56,631 bases of DNA from an uncultured Clostridia bacterium (GCA_947627345.1 CANQVS010000014.1:1-56631), one strand, 5' to 3'; numbered from the stretch's first letter, positions 35,080-44,210 are shown. Numbers and translations: made by a program. Notes: a model not told the origin generated them from the sequence alone.

Positions 35080-36042
35080 TTATTGACTGTTTAAAACACG
35101 CTCAATAAGAGCATACATATCGCTGAGGGTACTGACGTATCCCGCCTCGTTACGAAAGCCTGCCGCTTTCTTAAGACCTTTTAAATACCACGAAATTTGC
35201 TTTCTTGACTGCAACATTCCTAATTTTTCTCCCTTGTATTTGCAAACAAGTTCAATATGCTTCGCCATAGTTTCCATTTTTTCTTTCGGCGTAGGCTGAT
35301 TGATTATAATTCCTTTATCGAAATATTCGCTTAATATTCTGAATATCCACGGATTGCCGAGTGCGGCCCTTGCAATCATAATTCCGTCACAACCCGTAAA
35401 TTCAAGCATTTTTTCAGCACTTTTTATATCTCTAACGTCGCCGTTTCCGATAACGGGTATTGTTACATTTTCCTTAACAGCCTTAACAATTTCCAAATCA
35501 CAATGTCCCGAATAGTACTGTTGTCTTGTCCTGCCGTGGACGATTACTGCGTCTGCGCCGTTTTTCTCACAAATCCGCGCGATTTCCACTGCGGTTATAT
35601 TTTCATCATCAAAACCCTTTCTGATTTTAACGGTTACAGGGGTATTTACCGCTGACTTTACGGCAAATACTATTCTTCCGCACAACTCAGGATTTTTCAT
35701 AAGCGCGCAACCGCTACCGTTGTTTACGATTTTCGGAGCAGGGCAACCCATATTTATATCTACAATATCGGCTCCCGATTTAACTGCGAGCTTAGCCGCA
35801 TTTGCCATAATTTCAGGCTCATTCCCGAAAATCTGAACGGCACATGGGTGCTCGTCCAACGCAATCCGCATAAGCTCAAAGCTCTTTTTATCATTAAAAC
35901 TAAGAGCCTTTGCAGATACCATTTCGCTTTCGCAATAGCCTGCTCCAAAGCTTTTGCAAACACGCCGAAAAGCCATATCCGTTACTCCTGCTAACGGGGC
36001 GAGTGCAAAAAGCGAATTTATTTCTATATTTCCTATTTTCAT
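35080..36042 (-). CDS. dusB: tRNA-dihydrouridine synthase B
   Basis: A 320-residue FMN enzyme that reduces uridines in tRNA. The N-terminal APLAGVTDMAFRRVCKSFGAGYCESEMVSAKAL, the NMGCPAPKIVNNGSGCALMKNP motif with the catalytic Cys of the family, the KIRKGFD strand, HGRTRQQYYSG and GNGDV are all clear. It overlaps the stop of the Thr/Glu-rich membrane protein gene by one base and is probably translated with it. Confidence 0.95.
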   Translation of the reverse strand: MKIGNIEINSLFALAPLAGVTDMAFRRVCKSFGAGYCESEMVSAKALSFNDKKSFELMRIALDEHPCAVQIFGNEPEIMANAAKLAVKSGADIVDINMGCPAPKIVNNGSGCALMKNPELCGRIVFAVKSAVNTPVTVKIRKGFDDENITAVEIARICEKNGADAVIVHGRTRQQYYSGHCDLEIVKAVKENVTIPVIGNGDVRDIKSAEKMLEFTGCDGIMIARAALGNPWIFRILSEYFDKGIIINQPTPKEKMETMAKHIELVCKYKGEKLGMLQSRKQISWYLKGLKKAAGFRNEAGYVSTLSDMYALIERVLNSQ

Positions 36043-36656
36043 TAACGTCTTATGTCCTTATCGTAGTAGGAGTTGTATTTTCTGTTAGTATAGTAGTCGT
36101 CGTTTAAAAGGCGTTGCTTTGCGCCTGTTATTTTATTGCCTTCCCCGTAGCGGTGTTTTCCCGCGCCACCTGTATAGTTGGACTTATTGCTGATAATGAT
36201 TATAATAATTGTTAAAACACCGACAATAACGCAAACCCAGCTTGCGTATCCGTAGGTCAAATCTCCGTTTTCTTCAGGCTTAACAACAACCGCTGTCGGG
36301 TCCTCATCGGTCACTGCCTCGGGAAGAAATATATAATCCTCCGTAGTTTCATCCTGCTTTTCTTCCTCTGTGGGGGGGTCGGTTTCAATATTCTCAACCT
36401 GCTTTTCTGTTTCGGGTTCTGTGTCGATTTCCTCCGTGGTATCCGCCTGTTCTTCCGTTTTCGGTTCGGTTTCGGTATATACAGGCTCCTGCGTTGTGGG
36501 CGGCTCGGTTTCGGTAACTACCTCATCGGTCGCTACCTGATTGCCGTCGTTTTCACCGTCTTCGCCGACCGCAGTTACAGAGAAAAACGCAGTCGTTATC
36601 AAGAGTAACAACGAAAGTATTATCGCAATTCTTCCCGATATATTTTTAAACTTCAT
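36042..36656 (-). CDS. Thr/Glu/Pro-rich single-pass membrane protein of unknown function
   Basis: 204 residues, not recognised as a known family. A signal peptide (1-29) is followed by about 85 residues dominated by repeated T-E-T-E-P/P-T-T-E-like units, then a membrane segment (about 138-158, VCVIVGVLTIIIIIIS) and a basic, Tyr- and Asn-rich cytosolic tail. The acidic external stalk and short tail look like a surface spacer or stalk, not an enzyme. It lies between spoIIP (48 bases before it) and dusB (overlapping). Confidence 0.7.
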   Translation of the reverse strand: MKFKNISGRIAIILSLLLLITTAFFSVTAVGEDGENDGNQVATDEVVTETEPPTTQEPVYTETEPKTEEQADTTEEIDTEPETEKQVENIETDPPTEEEKQDETTEDYIFLPEAVTDEDPTAVVVKPEENGDLTYGYASWVCVIVGVLTIIIIIISNKSNYTGGAGKHRYGEGNKITGAKQRLLNDDYYTNRKYNSYYDKDIRR

Positions 36657-36704
36657 AGATAAAACTCCAAAATACCCATTTTATACAGAATACATTATAG
36701 CAAA

Positions 36705-37793
36705 TTAAGGAGAATTTTGCAATACTTGGACGAGCGCCTTGCCTAATAATTTTCCTGAATATTTTGCTTCCTCTAATGTGTTTCCGTCAGCGCCCACCTC
36801 AATAAGCAATGAGCCTGTATTGACATTCATATTATATGCAAAATTGCCAAAATCAAGAGGGCGCGTCATTCCGCTAAAATTCGTTTCACAGGTTTTCTGA
36901 AGTCTTAGCGCGAAGCGGAGATTATAATTCCAATTAGGAAAATTAAAATTACCGTACGGGTCATAACCCGACATTATCATAATTTGGGCGCCTTTTTTCC
37001 CCTTGTAAGTAAAGGTCGGCTTAACCTTGTATGTATCGGAACCGATTGAATCGCGGTGAATATCAAGAGTGACCTTAATTTTAGGATACTTTTTCAGATA
37101 TTTTTCTATCGTGGCACGGCTTCTAAGATAGCTTCCTGTATAAGTGTCATCGTGTGAGGTTTTGTCGTGGACAACTCCTATTCCAGCCTGTTTGAGCTGT
37201 TTTTCAATTTCATCGCCCACCTGAGTAATATTGTATCTTGTGTCAGTAGTGCGCGGATAATAATCAGAATAATAGTAACCCACGTCGCAGTCTATAAAGC
37301 TCTCGCTTGTATGAGTGTGAAAAATTAAAACCTGAACATCATCGCTTTTATCAATTTTAAATCCTAATTTCTGTTTTAATGTTTTTCCTATATTTAAATC
37401 GTAGTCGGTATTATTTTTTACATAAAAATTCTCATACTTTTTACCTCCGACGGTAAACTGTTTTGTATATATCGGATACTGCTTCTTTGAGCTGTGAGAA
37501 GAAAAAGTATTATAATACTTCTCCGAAAATTCCGATGAGGTTGTCGGTTTCTCGGTCACGGGCTGTGTAGCGGTAACTGCCTTATCATTATCTTTTTTAG
37601 TTTTTTTGCTGTTATCTTCAAGATTCAAACTATAATTTCCTTTAGAAATTGTAAGCAAAGCTGACATAACTGCTACGCCATCGTCCCCCGATATTTTTGC
37701 CGTGCGCTCATAAAGCGATATTACGGCAACCGCCACGAGAAATACAGCAACACAAACGTATGCACTGCCTTTTAGTTTTCCTTTAGTTTTCAA
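36705..37793 (-). CDS. spoIIP: Stage II sporulation protein P, peptidoglycan amidase/endopeptidase
   Basis: A 362-residue engulfment protein anchored by one N-terminal membrane segment (about 10-28). The SpoIIP domain (about 130-360) has VLIFHTHTSESF (His159, Glu164), the central TLDIHRDSIGSD with its conserved His and Arg, and the C-terminal LLIEVGADGNTLEEA motif with the metal-binding Glu. Known SpoIIP cuts peptidoglycan with SpoIID during forespore engulfment. It follows gpr, the standard gpr-spoIIP order of endospore formers. Confidence 0.94.
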   Translation of the reverse strand: MKTKGKLKGSAYVCVAVFLVAVAVISLYERTAKISGDDGVAVMSALLTISKGNYSLNLEDNSKKTKKDNDKAVTATQPVTEKPTTSSEFSEKYYNTFSSHSSKKQYPIYTKQFTVGGKKYENFYVKNNTDYDLNIGKTLKQKLGFKIDKSDDVQVLIFHTHTSESFIDCDVGYYYSDYYPRTTDTRYNITQVGDEIEKQLKQAGIGVVHDKTSHDDTYTGSYLRSRATIEKYLKKYPKIKVTLDIHRDSIGSDTYKVKPTFTYKGKKGAQIMIMSGYDPYGNFNFPNWNYNLRFALRLQKTCETNFSGMTRPLDFGNFAYNMNVNTGSLLIEVGADGNTLEEAKYSGKLLGKALVQVLQNSP

Positions 37794-37851
37794 ACAACCA
37801 CCTGCTTTGTCACATCTTATTTACAATAATATGCGAAAATTAAGGTTTGTA

Positions 37852-38736
37852 TTACAGCAAGGCTTCAAGCAGATTAACGTCAACATCGCTTTGCAAAGCA
37901 ACGTTTAAAGACATAGAAACAAGTCTGCTTGCGCGGTCGATAAGAAGGTCTATTTCCTTTGGAGTTACAACCATTGAACGATTATCGGGACTTAAAACTT
38001 CGCTTAAATCCTGTGAGGTTTTCTCATCGTCAACATCGAGCAAATCCGAAACAAGAGTTACCGCGTCAACTACGGTCGGTACACCCAATGCAATTACAGG
38101 AATTCCTACGGAATCTTTCGTGATTTTTTTACGGTTATTCTGTACCCCCGACCCCGGGGAAATTCCCGTGTCGCTTATCTGGAGCGTACAGCCGAGCCTT
38201 GAGAGTCTCCTTGACGCCAATGCGTCAATAACAACGAGCGCAGTAGGTCTTACCTTTTTTACAATACTTTCTATATATTCAAAGGTTTCTATACCCGTTT
38301 GTCCCGTTACTCCCGGTTTTAAAACTGCAACGGGACGCAGGCTGTCAAGCCCCGTGCTTCTGGCAAGCTCTCCCGTAATATGGCGTGTGGCTAAAATGCG
38401 CGATACCGTCTTAGGTCCCAGTGCGTCGGGTGTAATTTCCACATTTCCAAGTCCGCATACAAGCACCAGCCCGTTTACGGGCAAAAGTCTTTTGATTTCG
38501 TTTGAAATGGTTTTTATTCTATCGTCTGTGCTTAAAAAATTATCGGTCATCGCGGGAACATCAATTGTTATATATGTTCCCTGCTCCTTTTTCAGTTTTA
38601 CGCTCGCCTGATGATTTTTTACGCAAAGTTTTGAGATTTCCATTCCGTTTTCATTTCGTACAGAATACTCTACTCCCTGTACATCAGAGCCGGCAAGCTC
38701 TCTCGCCTCAATCGCCAAATCAGTTCTTCGTTCCAA
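37852..38736 (-). CDS. gpr: Germination protease (GPR endopeptidase)
   Basis: A 294-residue protease that degrades small acid-soluble spore proteins on germination. Recognisable stretches are RRTDLAIEA, YITIDVPAM, LVCGLGNVEITPDALGP, ALVVIDALASR and SVGIPVIALGVPTVVDA. The start is TTG, supported by GGGAG seven bases before it. With this start the protein begins at the conserved RTDLA block, leaving almost no room for the N-terminal propeptide known from Bacillus GPR. It is transcribed with spoIIP and divergently from the dockerin protease. Confidence 0.95.
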   Translation of the reverse strand: MERRTDLAIEARELAGSDVQGVEYSVRNENGMEISKLCVKNHQASVKLKKEQGTYITIDVPAMTDNFLSTDDRIKTISNEIKRLLPVNGLVLVCGLGNVEITPDALGPKTVSRILATRHITGELARSTGLDSLRPVAVLKPGVTGQTGIETFEYIESIVKKVRPTALVVIDALASRRLSRLGCTLQISDTGISPGSGVQNNRKKITKDSVGIPVIALGVPTVVDAVTLVSDLLDVDDEKTSQDLSEVLSPDNRSMVVTPKEIDLLIDRASRLVSMSLNVALQSDVDVNLLEALL

Positions 38737-38794
38737 AAAATCACTCCCGAATTTATTATGGTAAACAATACCTTTATATATGCACTCTAAGGTA

Positions 38795-38824
38795 TTGAAC
38801 TTTTTCAGCGGTTTATGTTATACT
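38795..38824 (+). promoter_or_regulatory. Promoter of the dockerin protease gene
   Basis: TTGAAC and TATACT are spaced by 18 bases. The expected start point is near 38831, only a few bases from the first in-frame ATG, which favours the second ATG at 38847 as the true start. Confidence 0.55.
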
Positions 38825-38846
38825 TATATTAGATATGGGTGTTAAT

Positions 38847-40430
38847 ATGAAAAAATATTTTAAATTCTCAGCTTTAGTTTTAATAATATCAATAATTTTA
38901 CTTTCATCATTCAGCGCGGGCGCTGTTGAATTAAAACACAGCAACAGACAAAAGCAATTTAAAAACACTTCCGTTACACGTTTTAAAAACAGCTCGGAGA
39001 TTCTTGATTTGCCCGAAAGCTACAGTTCAAAAGACTTGGGGTTCTGCTCAAGTGTTAAATCGCAGATTGGCGATGTATGCTGGGCTTTTGCCTCTATTTC
39101 CTCATTTGAAACTGCAGAGCTTAAAAACGGACTTTTCTCCTCCGATTTAAGTACAGACGAGCTTGAGAAATGGGGTTCCACGAGAGATGACGGCGAAGGT
39201 TGGATAAGAACAGTTAAGGAATCGGGCTCTACTCTTATTCCTCTGGGGTATTTTACAAGTCGTTCGGGACCTGTTGAAAACGGCAGCAGCCGTATCAGAA
39301 CAACAGCAAACGCCGTATCATACTACAATAAAGGCGACAATAACTTGGTTAAACTCGCTATTATGAGAACGGGAGCAGTTACTGCAAATTTTATAAGCTA
39401 CAGCTACGCTTACAGTAAAAATTATCAGGCTTACTGTCTGACTGACCCGATTGAATCAAGAGCCGGTCACACAATTTCAGTTGTAGGCTGGGACGATAAT
39501 TACAGCAAAGAGAATTTTGACGGCAATTACACACCGAAAAATGACGGCGCGTGGCTTTGTAAGAACAGCTGGGGACCTTCGTATAACGATATAGGCGGAT
39601 ATATTTGGATTTCTTATGAAGATTACTACCTGTTCAGCGCAGAGGTTTTTGACCCAAGCTTTGCTCTTGAAAATGTTCAGACAATCGGAGAAAATGATTA
39701 TCTCTACCAAAATGAGGAATTCGGCGCCACATACAACTTTTCATATATCGACCAGGACGACATAACTTATTTCAATGTTTTTGATTTTTCGCAAAACGGA
39801 AATGTACTCGATAAAGTTATATTTGAAACAACATCTCTCGGCGCTAAATATAATATATACTACACGCCGACTAACGAAAACGGTATTCCTGAAGATGATA
39901 AAAATAAGTGGAAATTTTTAACTAAAGGTACGGTAGACTACAACGGATATATATGCGCGGATATTGACGATACCGTTGTTCCGCGACAAAAAGGCGCTAT
40001 TGCAGTCGAGTTAAATACCGACGTAACAAAATATGATGTTGATAATAACGTAGGCGTGAGCGAATGGCTCAGAGATGCAAGTACGGGAGTTATGCGCTTT
40101 ATTGACACCTGCGAAAAGGGCAAATCCTTTGTGACATATAACGGCTCTATTGTAGATGTTAAAGATTATTACAAAGATGTGCTTAATGACGATATTGGCG
40201 GAACACTTGTTATAAAGGCTCTTACCAACGGGAAAACAGATACCGATATTAAGGGTGACGCTGACTTAAACGGAAAAGTTGATATAAACGACGTTACCGT
40301 TATTCAAAAATACGTTGCAAAATCTGTTAAGCTTGAAGATTACAAACTTCAAAATGCAGACTTTAACGGCGACGGCACAGTAAACATAAGCGACGCTACC
40401 GCGATTCAAAAATATATAGCTAAAATATGA
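38847..40430 (+). CDS. Secreted papain-like (C1A) cysteine protease with type I dockerin
   Basis: Counting from an upstream ATG at 38835, the protein has a signal peptide to about 29, a C1A papain-like domain (about 57-275) and a C-terminal dockerin (472-531). Catalytic residues are Cys82 in GDVCWAFASISS, His212 in AGHTISVVGWDDNY and Asn244 in LCKNSWGPSY. A beta-rich accessory domain of about 170 residues, similar in position to the lectin-like domain of clostridial C1A proteases, lies between protease and dockerin. The dockerin repeats are DADLNGKVDIND and DFNGDGTVNISD. A scaffold-borne protease might trim scaffold proteins or attack protein around starch granules; that is inference. The second ATG has GGGTG five bases before it. 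Confidence 0.92.
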   Translation: MKKYFKFSALVLIISIILLSSFSAGAVELKHSNRQKQFKNTSVTRFKNSSEILDLPESYSSKDLGFCSSVKSQIGDVCWAFASISSFETAELKNGLFSSDLSTDELEKWGSTRDDGEGWIRTVKESGSTLIPLGYFTSRSGPVENGSSRIRTTANAVSYYNKGDNNLVKLAIMRTGAVTANFISYSYAYSKNYQAYCLTDPIESRAGHTISVVGWDDNYSKENFDGNYTPKNDGAWLCKNSWGPSYNDIGGYIWISYEDYYLFSAEVFDPSFALENVQTIGENDYLYQNEEFGATYNFSYIDQDDITYFNVFDFSQNGNVLDKVIFETTSLGAKYNIYYTPTNENGIPEDDKNKWKFLTKGTVDYNGYICADIDDTVVPRQKGAIAVELNTDVTKYDVDNNVGVSEWLRDASTGVMRFIDTCEKGKSFVTYNGSIVDVKDYYKDVLNDDIGGTLVIKALTNGKTDTDIKGDADLNGKVDINDVTVIQKYVAKSVKLEDYKLQNADFNGDGTVNISDATAIQKYIAKI

Positions 40431-40452
40431 AAATTAATATATGATAAAAATG

Positions 40453-40560
40453 TTGAGAAAAAATCAGAGAAAAACTTTCCTCCCTATTCAAAATAAATAC
40501 ACAAACCCATTGGTGATATGTCATCCGTGGAAAGACTTCAATGGTTAACGCAGACATATA
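40453..40560 (+). repeat. Dispersed intergenic repeat family 2, divergent copy
   Basis: AAAAAATCAGAGAAAAACTTTCCTCC and the CCTATTCAAAATAAATACAC segments match other copies when broken into shorter blocks, followed by TGGTGATATGTCA, AGACTTCAATGG and ACGCAGACATATAAAA in place of the usual core. It lies just before the terminator of the dockerin protease gene. Confidence 0.55.
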
Positions 40561-40609
40561 AAAAACGTTTATGCTGTATCCAAAAAGGATAGTAACATAA
40601 ACGTTTTTT
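40561..40609. terminator. Bidirectional terminator between protease and CHAP genes
   Basis: AAAAACGTTTATG and CATAAACGTTTTT form a 13-bp stem around a 22-base loop that itself holds TATCC/GGATA. Convergent genes end on both sides. Confidence 0.82.
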
Positions 40610-40618
40610 TGTGGAAAT

Positions 40619-41350
40619 TTAAAAGACGGAAAGCGTATAATCTATTACGCAGTACCCGATATTACCGTTGTAATGAGTTTTTCCCCAAAGATAGCCGTCA
40701 GATTTAAAAACACTTGTTATAAATATCTGCGATTTTTTCGGAATTATATCTATAACATCGGCGTTCAACCCTGCATATTTCCGAAGATTAAGACCGTCCT
40801 CGGCACTGATAACCCGCGTTGAATTCAGGCTTTCGTTATTATCAGAAAATTCATCAGGATAAATATAGCCCTGAAATTTCCAGCCTTTTTGCCCCGGGTT
40901 TTTATCGTTTATATCGGCGTATGAAAGATAGAAATTCTCTCCCATATACGCTGAATTTGAGAATGTTACAGTACCGTTGTTTATATCCTCAACAACTGCA
41001 ACGTGTCCTCCGTCAGCATTATCAAAACAGGCTACCGCTCCAAGCTTAGGTGTTTTACCGTAGCTGTAATAATTATTCTCACGATTATAATTGAACCAAT
41101 CTCGCGCGTTTGAGGTCGAAAGCTTAGGCTCTTTGCCCAAAAGCTCATAAACCCTCCCCCACGCATACGCCGTACAGTTAGGCATTCCGAAACCGCTGTT
41201 ATAAAAAATATTACCGTTGTAATAATAATAGTTCGTGTACTCGGGCGCTGTCATTCTCGGAGAGAAACTTCTCTCTTCCCTATTATTTATTCCTACTGAA
41301 AAACAAATCAGCGACGCAATTATACCAAAACTGAAAATCGCAATCAACAA
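40619..41350 (-). CDS. CHAP-domain amidase with SH3b domain
   Basis: A probable cell wall hydrolase. A hydrophobic segment (1-20) is followed by a CHAP domain (about 48-165) with catalytic Cys59 in MPNCTAYAWGR and His116 in GGHVAVVED, and a bacterial SH3 domain (about 178-243, GLNLRKYAG...YLWGKTHYNGNIGYCV). The TTG at 41350 has no ribosome site. Reading in frame back to 41380 adds the basic segment IKFRIFKRR, which would complete a signal peptide, and puts AAGGGTGG just before an ATT codon, so a rare ATT start is plausible. Confidence 0.87.
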   Translation of the reverse strand: MLIAIFSFGIIASLICFSVGINNREERSFSPRMTAPEYTNYYYYNGNIFYNSGFGMPNCTAYAWGRVYELLGKEPKLSTSNARDWFNYNRENNYYSYGKTPKLGAVACFDNADGGHVAVVEDINNGTVTFSNSAYMGENFYLSYADINDKNPGQKGWKFQGYIYPDEFSDNNESLNSTRVISAEDGLNLRKYAGLNADVIDIIPKKSQIFITSVFKSDGYLWGKTHYNGNIGYCVIDYTLSVF

Positions 41351-41443
41351 ACGTCGTTTAAAAATTCTGAATTTGATAATATTACCACCCTTTTTAATTT
41401 TTGTTAAAATCAGGTAATAATATTATGCGGAAAAAATTGCTAA

Positions 41444-42796
41444 TTATTCTTCCGTTTTATAAGGCAGCTTTCTAAAGAAGTTCACGGCGAAAATAACTGA
41501 CGGTATAAAAGATAAAATAACAGCCAAAGGCTGTGCTTCCTGAATACCGTTTAATCCGCGGATATTCTGGAGCAGAAACAAAAGAGGAATAAAAAATAAT
41601 CCGCTCTTTAAGGTCGAGAGAAAAGACGCTTTAAAACGCTCTCCAACGCATTGTAGCGTTAATTCAACAAGCATACAAAACGGCATAAAAAGCTGAGATA
41701 TTCCCTGCAACACAAGCGCACGCGCACCTATTTCTATAACTGCGCTGTCGTTGCGAAACATTCTTATTATATCGCCCGGGAAGATAAAAATTATAACAGA
41801 CATCAATATTATAAAAATCTGCGAAAGTACAAGAGTAAACATAAAGGCCTTTCTCAGACGGTTAAACTTTTTTGCTCCAAAGTTAAAACCGCATACAGGC
41901 TGAAAGCCTTGACCTACCCCGAGAGCCACGGAAAACGTAAAGAAAATCACCCTTGAAACTATGCTCATAGCCGCAACAGCCGCGTCGCCGTATATAGCAG
42001 CATTGGTGTTTAAAAGAACTGTGCTGAAGCTGTTTAACCCCTGACGTAAAAGACTTGGAAGTCCTGTTGTAATAATTTCATATAAGCACTTAACATTGAT
42101 ATTTTTTATTGAAAATTTGCATACGGTTTTACCCCGCAAAAACATACTCAGCAGTATCAAAAAACTTATCATTTGGGAAAGCATTGTAGAAATTCCCGCG
42201 CCCGAAATTCCAAGATTAAAAATAAACATAAAAATCGGGTCGCCTATGATGTTAAGTATCGCCCCTACAGATAAGCCAATCATTCCGAGAGTTGCTTTAC
42301 CCTCATAGCGAAGTATATTATTCATTAGAAAATCGGCAGTCATAAATGGCGAGGCAATCAGAATATATGTTATATAATCCTTTGCGTAAGGAGCGATGGT
42401 TTCTGTACTTCCCAAAATCATAACAAGATAATCGAGCGTCAAAAAAGATACGAGAGAGATAAGCGCCCCAAAAAATAATGAAAAGAAAAAGCCTGTAGAC
42501 GCAATTATACCTGCGTTTTTATTGTCCTTTTTTCCAAGGAGCCTCGATATTATACTGCCCGAACCGTTTCCTAACATAAAGCCTATCGCCTGTATAATCG
42601 CCATAAATCCGAATACTATACCGACGGCCCCGCTCGCGCTGTTTGAAATCTGACCGACAAAAGCCGTGTCGGCGAGATTATATATATTTGTAATCATCAT
42701 ACTGATAACAGTAGGAACGGAAAGTCTGACTATAAGTGATGATACAGGAGTTTTTGTCATTTTGTCGTATTGCGAAATCTGTTTCTTTGCTTTCAA
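41444..42796 (-). CDS. MATE family multidrug/cation antiporter
   Basis: A 450-residue integral membrane protein with about 12 helices in two similar halves. The N-terminal SVPTVISMMITNIYNLADTAFVGQISNSASGAVG and ALGVGQGFQPVCGFNFGAKKFNR segments are typical of MATE exporters, which expel cationic compounds using Na+ or H+ gradients. The substrate cannot be told. It lies 93 bases or less before the CHAP gene and divergent from mscS. Confidence 0.93.
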   Translation of the reverse strand: MKAKKQISQYDKMTKTPVSSLIVRLSVPTVISMMITNIYNLADTAFVGQISNSASGAVGIVFGFMAIIQAIGFMLGNGSGSIISRLLGKKDNKNAGIIASTGFFFSLFFGALISLVSFLTLDYLVMILGSTETIAPYAKDYITYILIASPFMTADFLMNNILRYEGKATLGMIGLSVGAILNIIGDPIFMFIFNLGISGAGISTMLSQMISFLILLSMFLRGKTVCKFSIKNINVKCLYEIITTGLPSLLRQGLNSFSTVLLNTNAAIYGDAAVAAMSIVSRVIFFTFSVALGVGQGFQPVCGFNFGAKKFNRLRKAFMFTLVLSQIFIILMSVIIFIFPGDIIRMFRNDSAVIEIGARALVLQGISQLFMPFCMLVELTLQCVGERFKASFLSTLKSGLFFIPLLFLLQNIRGLNGIQEAQPLAVILSFIPSVIFAVNFFRKLPYKTEE

Positions 42797-42827
42797 TTTA
42801 ATACCTCTGATATTTCAAATAATCCTA

Positions 42828-42856
42828 TTTACAAATTTTAAATTATTTTTTATAAT
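42828..42856 (+). promoter_or_regulatory. mscS promoter
   Basis: TTTACA and a perfect TATAAT with a 17-base spacer. The leader would be only about ten bases, just enough for the AAAGGG ribosome site. Confidence 0.65.
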
Positions 42857-42873
42857 TGTAAAGGGTGATAGAT

Positions 42874-43674
42874 ATGGAAAAACTGCATAGTCTTTCAATT
42901 GATTTAATGATTAAACTGGCATTTGCCTTAATTATTGTGGCAATCGGGTTAATTGTGATAAAAATAATTGTTAATATTTCAAAAAAAGTAATGGTTAAGG
43001 TCGGAATGGACAAATCACTATGCTCATTTTTCAGCAGGTGTATAAAAATTACGGGATATATAATCATCTCGATAAGCGCGCTTTCCGAACTCAATGTTTC
43101 AACAACGGGAATTATCGCAGGATTTTCCGCAGCAGCGGCGGCGTTAGCTTTGGCCCTGAAAGACAGCTTGTCTGACATAGCGAGCGGAATTGTTATACTG
43201 TTTACACGTCCGTTTATTACTGGAGATTTTATTGAATTCGGCGACCACAAAGGCTTTGTTGAAAAAATTGATATTATGCACACATATATCAGAACCTACG
43301 ACGACACTAATGTCGTAATACCAAACAGCAATATAACCGGCACCGAGGTCAACAACTATACTAAAAACCCCGAAATAAGAGTTGAGCTTTTCGTTCCGGT
43401 AGGTTATGACGCTGATATTGACGAGGTTAAAAAGGTTATTTTTGAAACAATAAAAAATATTGACAACATCATCGAAAATGAAACATTCTCCCCTAAAGTA
43501 AAGCTTGAAAATTTCGGTGAAAGCTCCGTTAATTTGGCCGTACGCGTTTGGACGCAGTTTGAAAATTACTGGAATGTTTACTACGGCTTAACCGAAGGGA
43601 TAAAAAAAGCTTTTGACAGTAATAATATTCCGATTCCATACAATCAGCTTGATATACATATTCAAAAAAACTGA
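42874..43674 (+). CDS. mscS: Small-conductance mechanosensitive channel (MscS family)
   Basis: 266 residues from the ATG. It has three membrane segments: about 10-33, 53-74 and the pore helix near 80-115 with GFSAAAAALALALKDSLSDIASGIVILF. The beta domain begins RPFITGDFIEFGDHKGFVEKIDIMHTYIRTYDDTNVVIPNSNI, typical of MscS, and an alpha/beta domain closes the protein. It relieves turgor on osmotic downshift. A GTG at 42865 is in frame, but it overlaps the AAAGGG ribosome site, so the ATG nine bases on is chosen. Confidence 0.94.
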   Translation: MEKLHSLSIDLMIKLAFALIIVAIGLIVIKIIVNISKKVMVKVGMDKSLCSFFSRCIKITGYIIISISALSELNVSTTGIIAGFSAAAAALALALKDSLSDIASGIVILFTRPFITGDFIEFGDHKGFVEKIDIMHTYIRTYDDTNVVIPNSNITGTEVNNYTKNPEIRVELFVPVGYDADIDEVKKVIFETIKNIDNIIENETFSPKVKLENFGESSVNLAVRVWTQFENYWNVYYGLTEGIKKAFDSNNIPIPYNQLDIHIQKN

Positions 43675-43707
43675 CTCGGTTTAAAACTACTGACGAGTAT
43701 AAAATTC

Positions 43708-43739
43708 AGGGCGATAGGTTTAATCCTATACGCCCTTTT
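43708..43739. terminator. Terminator between mscS and the SipW-like gene
   Basis: AGGGCGATAGG and CCTATACGCCCT pair with a small internal mismatch and are followed by TTTT, between convergent genes. Confidence 0.7.
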
Positions 43740-43751
43740 GTTGTAATTAAT

Positions 43752-44210
43752 TTACGTTAAAGCCTTATGTATTTTGCTTTTTAAAAGTATATACAGTCTG
43801 CGCACGGGTCTTATATAAAAAAGCGTTTCGCAATACAGCCTGTAAAGCGGATGCGTAACCTCATACATTTTACCCTTGTGATAAAACGCCGTTACAACCG
43901 CAATCACATCGTCAGGTTTAATATTATATTCCTTGGAATAATTATTATCACCGAGCATAATATACGAGCCGTCCTTCTGATAACCTACAAGGCGGTGAAT
44001 AGAATACTGTTCGGTTTCACGGCGATAATACAGCGCAACATCTGATATTCTAAGCTTACCGTCAGGTTTCTTCAAAATAACCAAATCCGTCGAATCTCCG
44101 AGCATAGGACGCATACTGTTTCCCTTTGGTACAAAAGAAACGGTTTTGCCGTCATCGAGCTGTTCCCGCATAATCGGCAAAAGTTCATCTAAACTTAAAG
44201 TTTTATTCAA
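43752..44210 (-). CDS. S24/S26-family serine peptidase, SipW/ER-type, without membrane anchor
   Basis: 152 residues with the signal-peptidase boxes: Ser32 in PKGNSMRPML, His72 in YSIHRLVGYQ and the MLGDNN box. A His instead of Lys partner is typical of the SipW/eukaryotic type. There is no N-terminal membrane segment, so it may be cytosolic or peripheral, unusual for a signal peptidase. It overlaps the PqqD gene by eight bases, so the two are probably translated together. A role in cutting the leader of a modified peptide is possible but is inference; no precursor or modifying enzyme is nearby. Confidence 0.82.
   Translation of the reverse strand: MNKTLSLDELLPIMREQLDDGKTVSFVPKGNSMRPMLGDSTDLVILKKPDGKLRISDVALYYRRETEQYSIHRLVGYQKDGSYIMLGDNNYSKEYNIKPDDVIAVVTAFYHKGKMYEVTHPLYRLYCETLFYIRPVRRLYILLKSKIHKALT

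Noticed and set aside
37847..38611. A 254-residue plus-strand ORF opposite gpr
   Set aside because: It is antisense to a clearly conserved gene, is Ser/Thr-rich as expected for a shadow frame and has no ribosome site.
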